The notes: generated by a model from the sequence alone, not told the origin. Positions 26,727-36,126 are shown, counted from the first letter of the stretch. The stretch: 64,000 bases of DNA from Candidatus Methylacidiphilum fumarolicum (GCF_949774925.1 NZ_OX458932.1:620001-684000); one strand, 5' to 3'. Numbers and translations: made by a program.

Positions 26727-28124
26727 ATGATGATCGCATCACCCGCTGGTCTTCCCGTTCTGGGCCCGGTCGAGCGTAAGGTCACCTACCGGCTCTATCC
26801 ATCCAAGACCGTCTGGGATGAGCTTTTGCGGACTCGCTGGGTCCATTGCTTTCTCTGGAACCTAGCTTTGGAGGAGCGCAGGCGGGCGTGGAAGGAGGAA
26901 AAGCGGAGCATCGGTTTCGTCGAGCAGTGCCGATGGCTCACCGAGCTCCGTTCCCGCAGCGCGCTTCTCTCCTCGATCAACGCTCAATCCGCCCAGGTAA
27001 CGCTCAAGAGGTTGGATCTCGCCTTTCAGGCGTTCTTCCGCCGCGTCCGGCAAGGCGAAAAGCCGGGATTCCCGCGTTTTAAGCAGGCAGGGCGATTCAG
27101 CGGCTTCGGCTTCAAGCAGCACGAAGGTGACTGGCGGCTGATCGCCAGAGAGCGAAGCGCTCACCTGAAGCTTCGTCTCTCCGGCATCGGGGAGATCCCG
27201 ATCCGGGGCAAGGCCCGTACTCCCGGAGAACCCAGGACATGCGAGATCTTTCTTTCCGGCGGCCGATGGCATGCGTCGGTCACGATGCGCTGCCGGCCGG
27301 CGCGGGAGCATAGCTGTGGAGCCGAGGCTTTTGACCTGGGCACGGAGCGGTTCCTGACCAGCGCCAGGTTGGAGCCGGAAAAGAGCGAGCCGGACGTTTC
27401 CGAGGTCGCCAATCCGCGCAATCTGCGCAAGGCGCTTAAGAAGCTCAGGAAGCTCGGACGGACGATCTCCCGCAAGATGGAGGCGGCGATCCGCAAGCAC
27501 GGGAAACGGAAGGGATTTCGCATTTCCAAGAGGTTGCGCAAGCAGTACGAGCTGCTCGCCCGGATGCACGCCAAGGTGGCGAACGTCAGGAAGGATTTCC
27601 TGCACAAGCAGAGCGCCGCGATGGTGAGACGCAGCGGACTGTTGATCACGGAGGAGCTGGAGCCGAAAAGGATGACGGCTTCGGCCCGGGGCAGCCGGAA
27701 AAAGCCTGGGAAACGTGTGCGGCAAAAAGCCGGGCTGAATCGAGAGATGTTGGACGCATCGTTCGGAGCTTTCGGGGCGATGGTCGGATACAAAGCGGAA
27801 GAGGCTGGTATCGGATACCTGGAAGCACAGGCGAGGACGTTGAAGCCAAGCCAGAGATGCCACCGATGCGGCGGCGTCGTGGAAAAGACCCTCGGCGACC
27901 GGTGGCATGAGTGCGCATGCGGAGCGTCCTGCCATCGGGACGAGAACTCGGCGCTCGGGCTTCTCGACTGGGGCTTGGCGAAGTGGGAGAAGGATCACGG
28001 CTTCGCCTTTCCGGGGCCGAAGGTCGTTGTATACGGAAAGGAATGGACGGGAACCGATCCATGCGTGGAGCGGGAAGCTCTGGCCGGATGGAACCTTGCT
28101 GCGGGCTGGAAGTCCGCGAGCTGA
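26727..28124 (+). CDS. tnpB: RNA-guided nuclease TnpB of IS200/IS605
   Basis: TnpB proteins are RNA-guided DNA nucleases related to Cas12. The RuvC residues are visible: Asp in AEAFDLGTERF (residue 203 from this start), Glu in LLITEELEPKRM (about 309) and Asp in CHRDENSALGLL (about 405). The zinc ribbon is CHRCGG...CACG. The helix RLRKQYELLARMHAKVANVRKDFLHK is the conserved block before RuvC-II. ATG 26727 or 26730 is preferred to the TTG at 26700. Length is about 465 residues. All key residues are present, so the protein may be active. A long minus-strand ORF here is a GC shadow. Confidence 0.92.
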   Translation: MMIASPAGLPVLGPVERKVTYRLYPSKTVWDELLRTRWVHCFLWNLALEERRRAWKEEKRSIGFVEQCRWLTELRSRSALLSSINAQSAQVTLKRLDLAFQAFFRRVRQGEKPGFPRFKQAGRFSGFGFKQHEGDWRLIARERSAHLKLRLSGIGEIPIRGKARTPGEPRTCEIFLSGGRWHASVTMRCRPAREHSCGAEAFDLGTERFLTSARLEPEKSEPDVSEVANPRNLRKALKKLRKLGRTISRKMEAAIRKHGKRKGFRISKRLRKQYELLARMHAKVANVRKDFLHKQSAAMVRRSGLLITEELEPKRMTASARGSRKKPGKRVRQKAGLNREMLDASFGAFGAMVGYKAEEAGIGYLEAQARTLKPSQRCHRCGGVVEKTLGDRWHECACGASCHRDENSALGLLDWGLAKWEKDHGFAFPGPKVVVYGKEWTGTDPCVEREALAGWNLAAGWKSAS

Positions 28125-28161
28125 GCATACTCCGGTGAAACTGCCCGCAGGGAAGCGCGAA

Positions 28162-28195
28162 ACTCCATCCCAGAGCCCTCAGGCTTGGATGGAGT
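28162..28195. repeat. Right-end hairpin of the IS200/IS605 element
   Basis: ACTCCATCC at 28162-28170 pairs perfectly with GGATGGAGT at 28187-28195. The loop holds the same CAGAGCC...GGCTT core as the left end. It lies 38 nt after the tnpB stop and should be the 3' end of the element and of any omegaRNA. Confidence 0.75.
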
Positions 28196-28250
28196 AGTTC
28201 ATCAACCATTGATCTGCTTGGGTGTTATAGTTCTAGAATATCTTTTTTGT

Positions 28251-29297
28251 TTAAAATGGAGGTACTTTTTCTTCTTCCATCCATTTATGATACTCAATGA
28301 GGGGAAGATCGCTGGGACGAAGATAAAGAGACAAGCTAGAAGAAATAGGAGGGAGTAGCCAAGGCCTTTGGCTTTCAATGACGCGTTTGTCTTCTTCCAT
28401 GATCTGTAATTGAATTTTTTCGTAGACAGGATCATGTGAAGGATCCTTATCGTAATTGCGAGCAATTTTCCAAAACATAAGGCTTTTGTTATAGGCGATA
28501 GGACAGAGGAGTTGGATTAAAGCCCAAATTTCTCCTTTCCCATTATCTTTGCGTAGATGAATCCAGTTGGGCCCAGCAGAAACAGTATAATGAACAGTGC
28601 TTAATTCCTCTTCTTTTGCAGTCAAAGATCTGCTAAATCCTGAAGATGGAGCTTTTTTTCTTTGAGAAACGCTAAAGGTAGAGATAATATACCCCTTTTC
28701 CTTTATAACCTTGTGATCAGGAGACTCCGTTTGTGCTGGATGACCAATAGTAGTAGGATGAACCCATGCAAAATGGGTGTCATCAAGTTGACCTAAAATA
28801 ATGCGCTGTGGACTAGCTTTCCAAAGACATTCTTTCCATTTACCGTGATCGAGCTGGTGAAAAAAGCTATCTTCGAACTCAGTAAAATGGGGCAGCTCAT
28901 ATTTAGCCGTGGGCATAAGACAGACCCAGATCATTTCTAGAAATTCTTTTGCTGGATATCTATTGACACAAGCGGCCTTAGGAATCGGAGTGCCACGTCT
29001 AGAGGGAATATCTATACAGCGACCTTCCTCATTATACAACCAGCCATGATAGGGACATCTTAAGAATCTCCCCTCTTCTATTCTTCCCAGGGAAAGTGCT
29101 GCCCCCAAATGACGACATAAATCATCGAAGGCAACAACTTTTCCATTTAGTCGAGCTAGCACAATACGTCTGCCAAGCAATTCTATTCCCAATGGATTTT
29201 CAATTAATAAAGCAGAAGGACAGACAGGATTCCAAAAAGCGGCCATCGATGAATAATAGGCTTCTATGGTATTGGGAGAAGGCAAAAGTGGATCCAT
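28251..29297 (-). CDS. Rieske non-heme iron oxygenase, alpha-subunit type
   Basis: A 348-residue ring-hydroxylating-type oxygenase. The Rieske 2Fe-2S ligands are C61-x-H63 and C81-x2-H84 in CRHLGAALS and CPYHGWLYN. The mononuclear iron site is LDDTHFAWVH (Asp172, His175, His180), with a C-terminal Asp/Glu region EEDKRVIESQRP typical of vanillate O-demethylase and related enzymes. Length matches the VanA/Pao-type single-component oxygenases. No reductase or ferredoxin gene is adjacent, so electrons must come from elsewhere. It hydroxylates or demethylates an unknown substrate in the cytoplasm. The IS element ends about 50 nt past its 3' end. Confidence 0.9.
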   Translation of the reverse strand: MDPLLPSPNTIEAYYSSMAAFWNPVCPSALLIENPLGIELLGRRIVLARLNGKVVAFDDLCRHLGAALSLGRIEEGRFLRCPYHGWLYNEEGRCIDIPSRRGTPIPKAACVNRYPAKEFLEMIWVCLMPTAKYELPHFTEFEDSFFHQLDHGKWKECLWKASPQRIILGQLDDTHFAWVHPTTIGHPAQTESPDHKVIKEKGYIISTFSVSQRKKAPSSGFSRSLTAKEEELSTVHYTVSAGPNWIHLRKDNGKGEIWALIQLLCPIAYNKSLMFWKIARNYDKDPSHDPVYEKIQLQIMEEDKRVIESQRPWLLPPISSSLSLYLRPSDLPLIEYHKWMEEEKVPPF

Positions 29298-29469
29298 GGG
29301 CTTCTTAGAAAAATTAATCTAACATTTGTTTCTCTTCCAATCGAAAGAAAACAATGGATAGGAGATAATCAAAAATTTATTGAACGACTCTTTATTCAAA
29401 GATTTTCTTCTTTATTCATTAGGAACTTTTTCTTTGCAAGTCGGTTTCAATAGTTTGATTTTCTTTGAT

Positions 29470-29933
29470 AGTCATCTACCCCTCCGCTAAATGCGGGGGC
29501 TTGTAGATAACTACAAGCCGGGTTGAACAGGGTAAGTGATGGAGCAGTGGTAATGCAAAGCAGTAACTACATGAGCGATAAACAAGAGAAGACCCACTTT
29601 GGGATGCTTTCACAGTCCTGGACTCTGGAAGGAGGGGATCATGTTGGCAAAAGGCAAAGCGCCGAAGGTTCTCTCCTCCTGCGCAAACAGGTAGCCAGTT
29701 GTACATATTCCCGAGGGGAGCGAGTCGGAAACGCCAACCCGACTCCGTCACCGGCGAAAGCTGGCTGGGGCGTAATCCCTAGGATGGGAAGCGGTTCACG
29801 CCACCTCTCTATACCCTTATGGATATTCGTGGACCAAGATAGCATTGGAGAAAGGAGATGCGGGAACAGGGGCGGCTCATGCCGCCGCGCTATCCCTCCC
29901 TGGCGTGAACGCCGGGGTTTCCCGCGAAATTGG
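29470..29933 (+). mobile_element. GC-rich hairpin block, possible non-autonomous IS200/IS605 derivative
   Basis: The 0.46-kb block is much richer in G+C than the surrounding DNA. Its left side has CCCCTCCGC-TAAA-TGCGGGGG (bulged stem, about 29471-29492), then GTAGATAACTAC. Its right side has GGCG-TGAA-CGCC followed by GGGGTTTCCC, ending about 10 nt before the next ATG. Bulged terminal hairpins and absence of a gene suggest a palindrome-associated element related to IS200/IS605. No transposase remnant is recognised, so the family is inferred. A continuous frame from 29523 into the next gene is probably accidental. Confidence 0.45.
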
Positions 29934-30488
29934 ATGAAGATTTTTCTTGGAATAACCAAATATGTGCTAATCCTTCTACCTTTTGTTTCTTTCTACGCGG
30001 CAAAAGCTTCCACCGAATACTTTCCTATTGATCCTCCAGAAATGAAAAAAGGCTCAGGAGGAAGAGTAATAAGGATAAAGAACGTAGATGTGTGGTTGAG
30101 TGGTAATCCTGCTATGCGGTATTGGATCAAGGGTGTGCTGCAGGACGAAAGAACGACGGATGATTGGACAAAAGTGAAAAAGGAAAAATGGGAGGCTATA
30201 AAAAAAGCCGTAGATAAAGCTAGAGACAAACATGCTGATGGGGTCATTCGAGTTTATTCGAAGGTTTTGACTGAGAAAAGACGAGAAACCTATTATGATT
30301 CTATGGGAGGCGGGTTTGGTTATGGGATGTTTGGCTATCCATTCGGCTTTGGGGATCCATTTTGGGGACCCATGATGTACCCAGGCTTTGGAATGGGTTA
30401 TGGAGGACCTGTAGAAAGTTCCTCACAGATAATCACTATTTATCATATTCGATCCAAATTTGATATTATCCATTATAATACTTATTGA
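29934..30488 (+). CDS. Secreted Gly/Met-rich protein of unknown function
   Basis: A 184-residue protein with signal peptide MKIFLGITKYVLILLPFVSFYAAKA. The mature N-terminal part is charged (VKKEKWEAIKKAVDKARDKHADGVIRVY); the C-terminal half is Gly/Phe/Met/Tyr-rich (MGGGFGYGMFGYPF; MMYPGFGMGYGG). I recognise no family; such tails occur in outer-surface or metal-binding proteins. ATG 29934 gives the natural start even though the frame is open further upstream through a repeat-like block. Its stop overlaps the end of the convergent methyltransferase gene by 7 nt. Confidence 0.7.
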   Translation: MKIFLGITKYVLILLPFVSFYAAKASTEYFPIDPPEMKKGSGGRVIRIKNVDVWLSGNPAMRYWIKGVLQDERTTDDWTKVKKEKWEAIKKAVDKARDKHADGVIRVYSKVLTEKRRETYYDSMGGGFGYGMFGYPFGFGDPFWGPMMYPGFGMGYGGPVESSSQIITIYHIRSKFDIIHYNTY

Positions 30489-31429
30489 TCTCCTTTCATC
30501 GAGTCGCCGAAAAGCTTTTGAAGCAAACGAATAGGCTCTGTTATTTTCCAACTCAATGAATTTTTGATTCTTTCGATTTCTTTTTCTTTTTCCACTAGCT
30601 TTTGTGTCAATTTTTCTTCAATGAGTTCTTCATTGGGTTCATTGGACCAAAAATTTTCTTTTTGATCTGGAAAGGAGACCACCCCACCTAAAGCCTTCAC
30701 TTCGGGAATAACTGTAGCTTCAATTCCAGCAACAACGGGTTCTCCAAGCTTGTTTTCATGCTCATTAGCTTTGGTTATAACGCAAAGAGAATTGACAAAT
30801 TCGATCTTGTGAATCTGACCGAGTATCTCATTTTCAAGTCGAATGCCATAGAGCTTTTCAAAGCCTTTCAGCAATACATTTCTGGCTATTTTGACATTCC
30901 AATGTTGATAATTGATAATATCGATAAGCTTTTTAAAAAAGCCAATAGAAGCGTAAGGATAAAATAGACCTCCTTCAAATTCTTGCCAATAGCTACAATG
31001 CAAGTCTTCAATTAAATAAAATCCATTGGCTGCAAGTTGTGGAAAATACAGTGCAAAATTCTTAATAATATCAGAAGTTTTATGAGATCCATCATCAATG
31101 ATGAGATGATAAGGGGAAGCTTCCTCGAGAATTCTATTTTTTGTCATTTCTTCGGTAGAATCACCAATGACAACCCGGATTCGAGGATCGGAGAAGCGTA
31201 AGTTCTTGCAATCAGGGTTGATATCGCAGCCTACAATTCTGATCGCATTTTCAAAATATTTAGCCCAAATTTCAAGAGAACCCCCATTTTGTATTCCAAT
31301 TTCCAATATGTTAATTGGCAAGCGCTTATAGTTAAAAAAAATGGTATCATAAAATTTAAGATAAGAACTCCATTTATGAGCTACTTTCTCCTTATGTTCT
31401 AAATAGAGCTGGAGAAGAGTCTTTTGCAT
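30482..31429 (-). CDS. CmcI-like SAM-dependent methyltransferase with C-terminal coiled coil
   Basis: A 315-residue protein. LEIGIQNGGSLEIWAKYF is the SAM-binding loop, followed by IVGCDINPDCK, IDDGSHKTSD and FYLIEDLHCSYW, the pattern of the cephalosporin-hydroxylase-like (CmcI) methyltransferase group often found in sugar and surface glycan clusters. Residues about 265-305 (EEKLTQKLVEKEKEIERIK) form a short coiled coil, as in glycan-assembly proteins. The substrate is unknown. It starts at ATG 31429 and stands alone on its strand. Confidence 0.82.
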   Translation of the reverse strand: MQKTLLQLYLEHKEKVAHKWSSYLKFYDTIFFNYKRLPINILEIGIQNGGSLEIWAKYFENAIRIVGCDINPDCKNLRFSDPRIRVVIGDSTEEMTKNRILEEASPYHLIIDDGSHKTSDIIKNFALYFPQLAANGFYLIEDLHCSYWQEFEGGLFYPYASIGFFKKLIDIINYQHWNVKIARNVLLKGFEKLYGIRLENEILGQIHKIEFVNSLCVITKANEHENKLGEPVVAGIEATVIPEVKALGGVVSFPDQKENFWSNEPNEELIEEKLTQKLVEKEKEIERIKNSLSWKITEPIRLLQKLFGDSMKGDQ

Positions 31430-31538
31430 GCCTTATGAAAAGCGGGTTTTAATAGTCTTTGGCTTAACAATTTTATGAAGTTCTTAAAAGTATAAAAATA
31501 TATTAAAAGATTAACGTGAAGAAAAAAGAAGATTTGTT

Positions 31539-32762
31539 TTATTTTGAGTGAACAACAACAACCTTAGTGCCCTCGATTTTTGCTTCATCTGGTGGATTTA
31601 AAACGATTCGATCTTCGGGATCGATGCCTTTTAAAATTTCAGCTTTATAGCCGTCGTTATTCCCAACTTCGACTTTTTTCAAATGACAAATATTATTTTT
31701 GTCAATGACTGTCACATAGTGTTGGCCTTCCTTAATAAATAGAGTATTAACAGGGATGGTCCAAGGAGCAACGCTTGGGACTTTGATAGAAACAATTACA
31801 TAGAGTCCAGGAAGTAATTTCATCTCTGGGTTTTCCACATCGACTTCTGTCAGAAGGGTGCGCGAAGCCGTTTCTAAGCCAAAAGATGTTCTAACGACTT
31901 TTCCTGGATAGATTGTCCCTGCTTGTTCTGGAACAATAACTTCTGCAGTCATCCCTTCCTTTATAGAAAAAGAATAGGTTTGGGGAACAGCAATATAAAT
32001 TCTTAGGACATCGATTTGAGCAATTCGATATAGCTGTTTATGGGCCCCTTGAACTGCCTCGTTTTGTCCGGCGACAAGCGTCCCTATATCGATATTCCTT
32101 GCAGTGATGACTCCATCAAAAGGAGCAGTAACCTTCTCAAAACTTTGCCATTGCAAAAGCTTGTCCAGCTCAGCAAGGGCCGCTTCATATCCGGTTCTCT
32201 GTACGTCATATTCCTGAGCCGATACAGCTCTGCTTTTTACAAGGTTTTTCCATCTTTCATAACTAATTCTGGCGATTTCTGCTTTAGCTCGAGCATGTTC
32301 CACCTCCTTATCTACTTCAGGAGCATCGATTTCACAAAGAAGCTGTCCAGTTTTGACTCTATCTCCGATATCTACATACCATTTTTTAATGTAACCGTTG
32401 ACTCTTGCCCAAATCGGAGTTTCATAAAAGCCTTGAGTCGTACCGGGTAATGTCAATGATATAAAAGGATTAGTTTTTTCAGGCTGAACCACATGTACAT
32501 AGATGAGTTGAGATTCATGTAGAGCCGATTGGAGTTCAATCCAGTTTAAGATTCTTTGAACGAAAGAAAGAAGTAGGAGTAAAAGAAGGACCCCTCCTAA
32601 AATAAAACGGAGATTTTTCTTTTTCGAGGCTCTTAAAACCCTTGGTCCCTTTTCTTTTAAAAAGAAGGCTACGGAAGAAAAAAAAGAACTTTTCTTGTTT
32701 TGGGCTGGAAGCGCTTCCTTATCGTCATTTCTAAGGTTTTTTTTTACCTTAATAATACCCAT
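31539..32762 (-). CDS. RND efflux periplasmic adaptor (membrane fusion protein)
   Basis: A 407-residue HlyD/AcrA-type adaptor. A long N-terminal cytoplasmic stretch precedes the membrane anchor (FILGGVLLLLLLLSFV, about 53-68). VNGYIKKWYVDIGDRVKTGQLLCEID is the biotinyl-lipoyl half-motif, followed by the helical hairpin and FEKVTAPFDGVITARNIDIGTLV. The gene follows the permease by 13 nt, with AAGGAG about 9 nt before ATG. With the permease it forms an exporter of drugs, metals or other compounds. No outer-membrane factor is found within the window. Confidence 0.92.
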   Translation of the reverse strand: MGIIKVKKNLRNDDKEALPAQNKKSSFFSSVAFFLKEKGPRVLRASKKKNLRFILGGVLLLLLLLSFVQRILNWIELQSALHESQLIYVHVVQPEKTNPFISLTLPGTTQGFYETPIWARVNGYIKKWYVDIGDRVKTGQLLCEIDAPEVDKEVEHARAKAEIARISYERWKNLVKSRAVSAQEYDVQRTGYEAALAELDKLLQWQSFEKVTAPFDGVITARNIDIGTLVAGQNEAVQGAHKQLYRIAQIDVLRIYIAVPQTYSFSIKEGMTAEVIVPEQAGTIYPGKVVRTSFGLETASRTLLTEVDVENPEMKLLPGLYVIVSIKVPSVAPWTIPVNTLFIKEGQHYVTVIDKNNICHLKKVEVGNNDGYKAEILKGIDPEDRIVLNPPDEAKIEGTKVVVVHSK

Positions 32763-32775
32763 TGCTTCTCACTCC

Positions 32776-35700
32776 TTATTTTTTCCCCTGCCGGATAGTT
32801 GTAAACATGGAAGGAACAAAGAAGAGAGTTCCCACTGTACCTATCAGCAGTCCACCAATCACGGCCCTGCCTAAAGGCATGTATTGCTCTCCACCTTCAG
32901 TCAATCCCAGGGACATAGGCAGCATGCCAATAATCATTGCTGTAGCTGTCATCAATATGGGTCTAAACCGAATGGTTCCGGCTTCAATCGATGCTTCAAG
33001 AGGACTTAATCCTTCCTTGACCCTTTGGTTTGCGAAAGTGATTAAAAGAATGCTGTTGGAACTTGTAACTCCTATTGCCATTAAAATACCCATAAGAGAT
33101 GGAACATTAAATGTTGTTCGAGTAATGAAAAGCATCCATAAAACCCCACAGGCAGCAATGGGTAATCCTGTTAGGATTATGAAGGGTTCTCGCCATGATT
33201 GAAAATTGATCACCATCAAAAGATAAACTAGGATGATAGCAAAAACTATCCCAAATCCCAATTGCTGAAAGGCACTATTCATGCTAGTGACTTGTCCACT
33301 AATATTAATCCGATAGAGTGGAGGCAGTTTTTTTCTTAATGGTTCAAGTTTTTTTTCAATGGAGCCAGCTACAGAGCCTAAATCCCTGTCTTGGACATTG
33401 CATAGGATGTCAAAGACTGGTTTCATTGTGGAGTGGCTTATCATTGCAGGTTCTTGTGAGTGGGTTAGGCTAACAACGTTCGCCAAGAGTTCAGGATTCA
33501 AAACATTGCCAAGAAGTGTTTGGGTTGATTCGACTGAAGGCGTGGTACCAACCAAAAACGGCGTTGTAATGGAGGTAAGTGGGATGTTTAACAAGTCATT
33601 GATGGAGTTAAACTTTAATTGTGGACTAAAAGCTAAGAGAGGGTAATTTATGGTTGTTTTGGGATCCGGCCAGTAAGTGGGCTTGACCATATAACTACTC
33701 GATAATTGGTTGAGAATGTTGTTAGCGATGTGAATTTGAAACAAACCCATTTCTATAGCTCTTACTTTATCCACTTCAAGATGAAGGGTTGGGTAATCGA
33801 ACCGTTGGTGAATGTGGGCATCAGCAATGCCTGGAATTTTTCTAATGGCTGCAAGAGATTCGACGGCAAATTCTGCAGTAAGCTTTTCATCAGTACCAAT
33901 AACTTGAACGTCAATTGGAGCAGGTGTTCCAAAATTGAGCACTTGATTGACCATGTCTGCAGGCTGGAAAAAGAAAACACAATCTGGGAATTCTTTTCTT
34001 AGCGTTTTCCTGAGTTGCTTCATATAGAATGCTGTAGGCCGGTGTTTTTCTTTTAGATTGATCATGATTTCTCCATCGAAAGAGCCCTGATTCATCGAGT
34101 CAGACATGGCTAGAGTCGCCATAAAATAGATTGGTAGCCCTATATTATCGACGATTGTTTCCAATTCAGTCGGAGGAATGATTTTTTTTATTGTTGCTTC
34201 TATCCTTGAGAAGTATTCTTCAGTCTTTTCAAGACGAGTTCCTGTCGGAGTGTAGACGTGGAGTCGCATGATTCCTGCATCAACTGTGGGAAAGAAATCT
34301 CGACCAATAAAGGGGAAGGTTAGCAGGCTTGAAGTGATGAAAAAGGAAACCCAAAAATAAAATTTCTTTCTATTAGTTAAGACGATCCTAAGCGCTTTTG
34401 AATAGGCAACTCGAAGCCTTTCAAAGTTGTTATAGAAAGAACCTTGTATTTTATAAAAAAAGGAAAAAAATTGATCGGTTTTCCTTGCTTCATGAGGCTT
34501 GAATTCTAGCAAAAATATCATGGCGGTGACAAGAGAACGTGAAAGTACATAGGAAAAAAGAAGAGAAAGAACTACTGCTAAGGCCATTGGAATGAAAAGG
34601 AATCGAGGAGGACCTTCCAAAAAGATCACTGAGGTAAATACAACAGAGATAGACAAAGTGGCTACTAATGCAGGAAGAGCTATTTGTTGGGAGCCGTCCA
34701 TGATCGATTGTAAGGGAGGTTTCCCCAATTCTTTGTTTCTGTGAATATTTTCGACAGCGACTGTGGCATCGTCTACGAGTATGCCCACAGCTAAGGCCAA
34801 CCCCCCAAGCGTCATTAAGTTTAGAGTATATCCAAAGAGTTTTAGTAAGAACAAAGCCGTAAATATACAGAGTGGAATCGAAGTTAAAACCACAAAGGTA
34901 CTCCTGGGACTGCGTAGGAAAAGCAATATCATAAGACCAGTGAGTAGAGCAGCTGAGGCTGCTTCAAAGACCACTCCTTTTATAGCAGCACGCACAAATA
35001 CAGACTGATCGAATAGTTCTTGAATTCTTTTGTCAGGGTTAGCTTTACGAATTTCCGGAAGAAGGGATTTTATTTGATCAACTATTTGGATTGTCGAAGC
35101 CCCCATGGTTTTGAGTGTGGTCATGAGGATCCCATGAACTCCATTTAATCGGACGAGGTTAACTTGAGGAATTCCTCCATCGTGAACTGTCCCTACATCT
35201 CGAAAATAAATGACTCGATCATTAATATTTTTCCGAACATAGGCAACATTAGGATCATAGACGCGCTTGATTGGGAAGTCATTTATTTCAAAAAGGTTTT
35301 TGGGGACATTATTTAATGTGACAAAATAGTCTCTATCCCCTATTTTTACATCCCCTGAAGGATAATTAAGAACTTGCCCAGCCAAAGCATCTAAAGCATC
35401 TTGAGCGGAGACACCTCTAGCAATAAGCTGATTGGTATCTAAGTCTACTGTCATCCATCTGACAACACCTCCCCATGGAGGAGGAAACATCGTTCCTTTT
35501 ACAGATAACAGATCCCTACGAAGTTGCCAAATAGTATAATCGTAAAGAGCTGATTCAGAAAGAGAAGAGCTAGAGACAGCAATTTGAAGCACGGGAACCG
35601 ATGAAGCATTGAACCGAAAGATAAGAGGTGGGGTTGTGCCAGGTGGCATTCTTTTAATGATGGGCTGTAGGACCGATGTAATTTCTGCTACCGCCATAGA

Positions 35701-36006
35701 GATATCGACATAGGGCTGAAAGTAAATTTTGCTGACGGAAAAACCGAAATAAGCATTAGAATCGATACGTTTGACTCCATCCACGTAATTAGCGATCTGA
35801 TAGTCGCTAAATGTAGTGATATAATTAGTCATGTCGGTAGGGACTAGTCCCAGATATTGCCAAGTGACTACAACAACAGGGATATTAATTTCAGGGAATA
35901 TATCGGTAGGAGTCGTCTTTATTGTAAAAAAACCAAAAAAAAGAATAAGAATAGCAATGACCCCAATGGTATAAGGCTTCTTTAGGGATAGTTTTACAAG
36001 CCACAT
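32776..36006 (-). CDS. RND-family efflux permease
   Basis: A 1076-residue inner-membrane pump of the AcrB/HAE1-like superfamily. The N-terminal span YTIGVIAILILFFGFFTI is followed by the periplasmic porter domain, then TLGGLALAVGILVDDATVAVENIHR, the TM4 motif whose two Asp residues carry protons. The second half repeats the layout (MGILMAIGVTSSNSILLITFANQRV; FRPILMTATAMIIGMLP). Both loops and all 12 expected spans appear to be present. It lies upstream of the adaptor in one operon. Substrate cannot be assigned; single-subunit DD motif is unlike the metal (CusA) subgroup in detail. Confidence 0.93.
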   Translation of the reverse strand: MWLVKLSLKKPYTIGVIAILILFFGFFTIKTTPTDIFPEINIPVVVVTWQYLGLVPTDMTNYITTFSDYQIANYVDGVKRIDSNAYFGFSVSKIYFQPYVDISMAVAEITSVLQPIIKRMPPGTTPPLIFRFNASSVPVLQIAVSSSSLSESALYDYTIWQLRRDLLSVKGTMFPPPWGGVVRWMTVDLDTNQLIARGVSAQDALDALAGQVLNYPSGDVKIGDRDYFVTLNNVPKNLFEINDFPIKRVYDPNVAYVRKNINDRVIYFRDVGTVHDGGIPQVNLVRLNGVHGILMTTLKTMGASTIQIVDQIKSLLPEIRKANPDKRIQELFDQSVFVRAAIKGVVFEAASAALLTGLMILLFLRSPRSTFVVLTSIPLCIFTALFLLKLFGYTLNLMTLGGLALAVGILVDDATVAVENIHRNKELGKPPLQSIMDGSQQIALPALVATLSISVVFTSVIFLEGPPRFLFIPMALAVVLSLLFSYVLSRSLVTAMIFLLEFKPHEARKTDQFFSFFYKIQGSFYNNFERLRVAYSKALRIVLTNRKKFYFWVSFFITSSLLTFPFIGRDFFPTVDAGIMRLHVYTPTGTRLEKTEEYFSRIEATIKKIIPPTELETIVDNIGLPIYFMATLAMSDSMNQGSFDGEIMINLKEKHRPTAFYMKQLRKTLRKEFPDCVFFFQPADMVNQVLNFGTPAPIDVQVIGTDEKLTAEFAVESLAAIRKIPGIADAHIHQRFDYPTLHLEVDKVRAIEMGLFQIHIANNILNQLSSSYMVKPTYWPDPKTTINYPLLAFSPQLKFNSINDLLNIPLTSITTPFLVGTTPSVESTQTLLGNVLNPELLANVVSLTHSQEPAMISHSTMKPVFDILCNVQDRDLGSVAGSIEKKLEPLRKKLPPLYRINISGQVTSMNSAFQQLGFGIVFAIILVYLLMVINFQSWREPFIILTGLPIAACGVLWMLFITRTTFNVPSLMGILMAIGVTSSNSILLITFANQRVKEGLSPLEASIEAGTIRFRPILMTATAMIIGMLPMSLGLTEGGEQYMPLGRAVIGGLLIGTVGTLFFVPSMFTTIRQGKK

Positions 36007-36126
36007 ATAGTTTTAAGAACGAGTCCTTTTTTCTTTTTTATAAAAAAGATTAAGCAAAAAATATTATATTCATAGATTGAATTTTTTTTCTCTAGAAATA
36101 TAGTTTCGTCTAAAGCTAGAATTTGT

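Larger units (their letters stand above)
26205..28200. mobile_element. IS200/IS605-family element, apparently intact
   Basis: The 2.0-kb element has a Y1 transposase gene (minus) and tnpB (plus), diverging as in IS605. Its base composition is near 60% G+C against about 40% outside, showing foreign and probably recent origin. Each end has an imperfect hairpin, and the two share the core CAGAGCC...GGCTT. No target duplication is expected for this family. Exact tips were not fixed; the limits given cover both hairpins. Confidence 0.85.

Noticed and set aside
26862..27998. 378-residue minus-strand ORF inside tnpB
   Set aside because: It is a shadow of GC-rich tnpB coding; no motif is present and tnpB is plainly the real gene.
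27646..28209. 187-residue minus-strand ORF over the tnpB end
   Set aside because: Low-complexity Pro/Arg/Ser shadow of GC-rich DNA.
28202..28465. 87-residue minus-strand ORF
   Set aside because: It overlaps the 3' end of the Rieske gene in another frame and has no ribosome site.
29523..29933. N-terminal extension of the secreted protein at 29934
   Set aside because: The extension lies in the hairpin block and would bury the signal peptide; the ATG at 29934 gives a normal exported protein.
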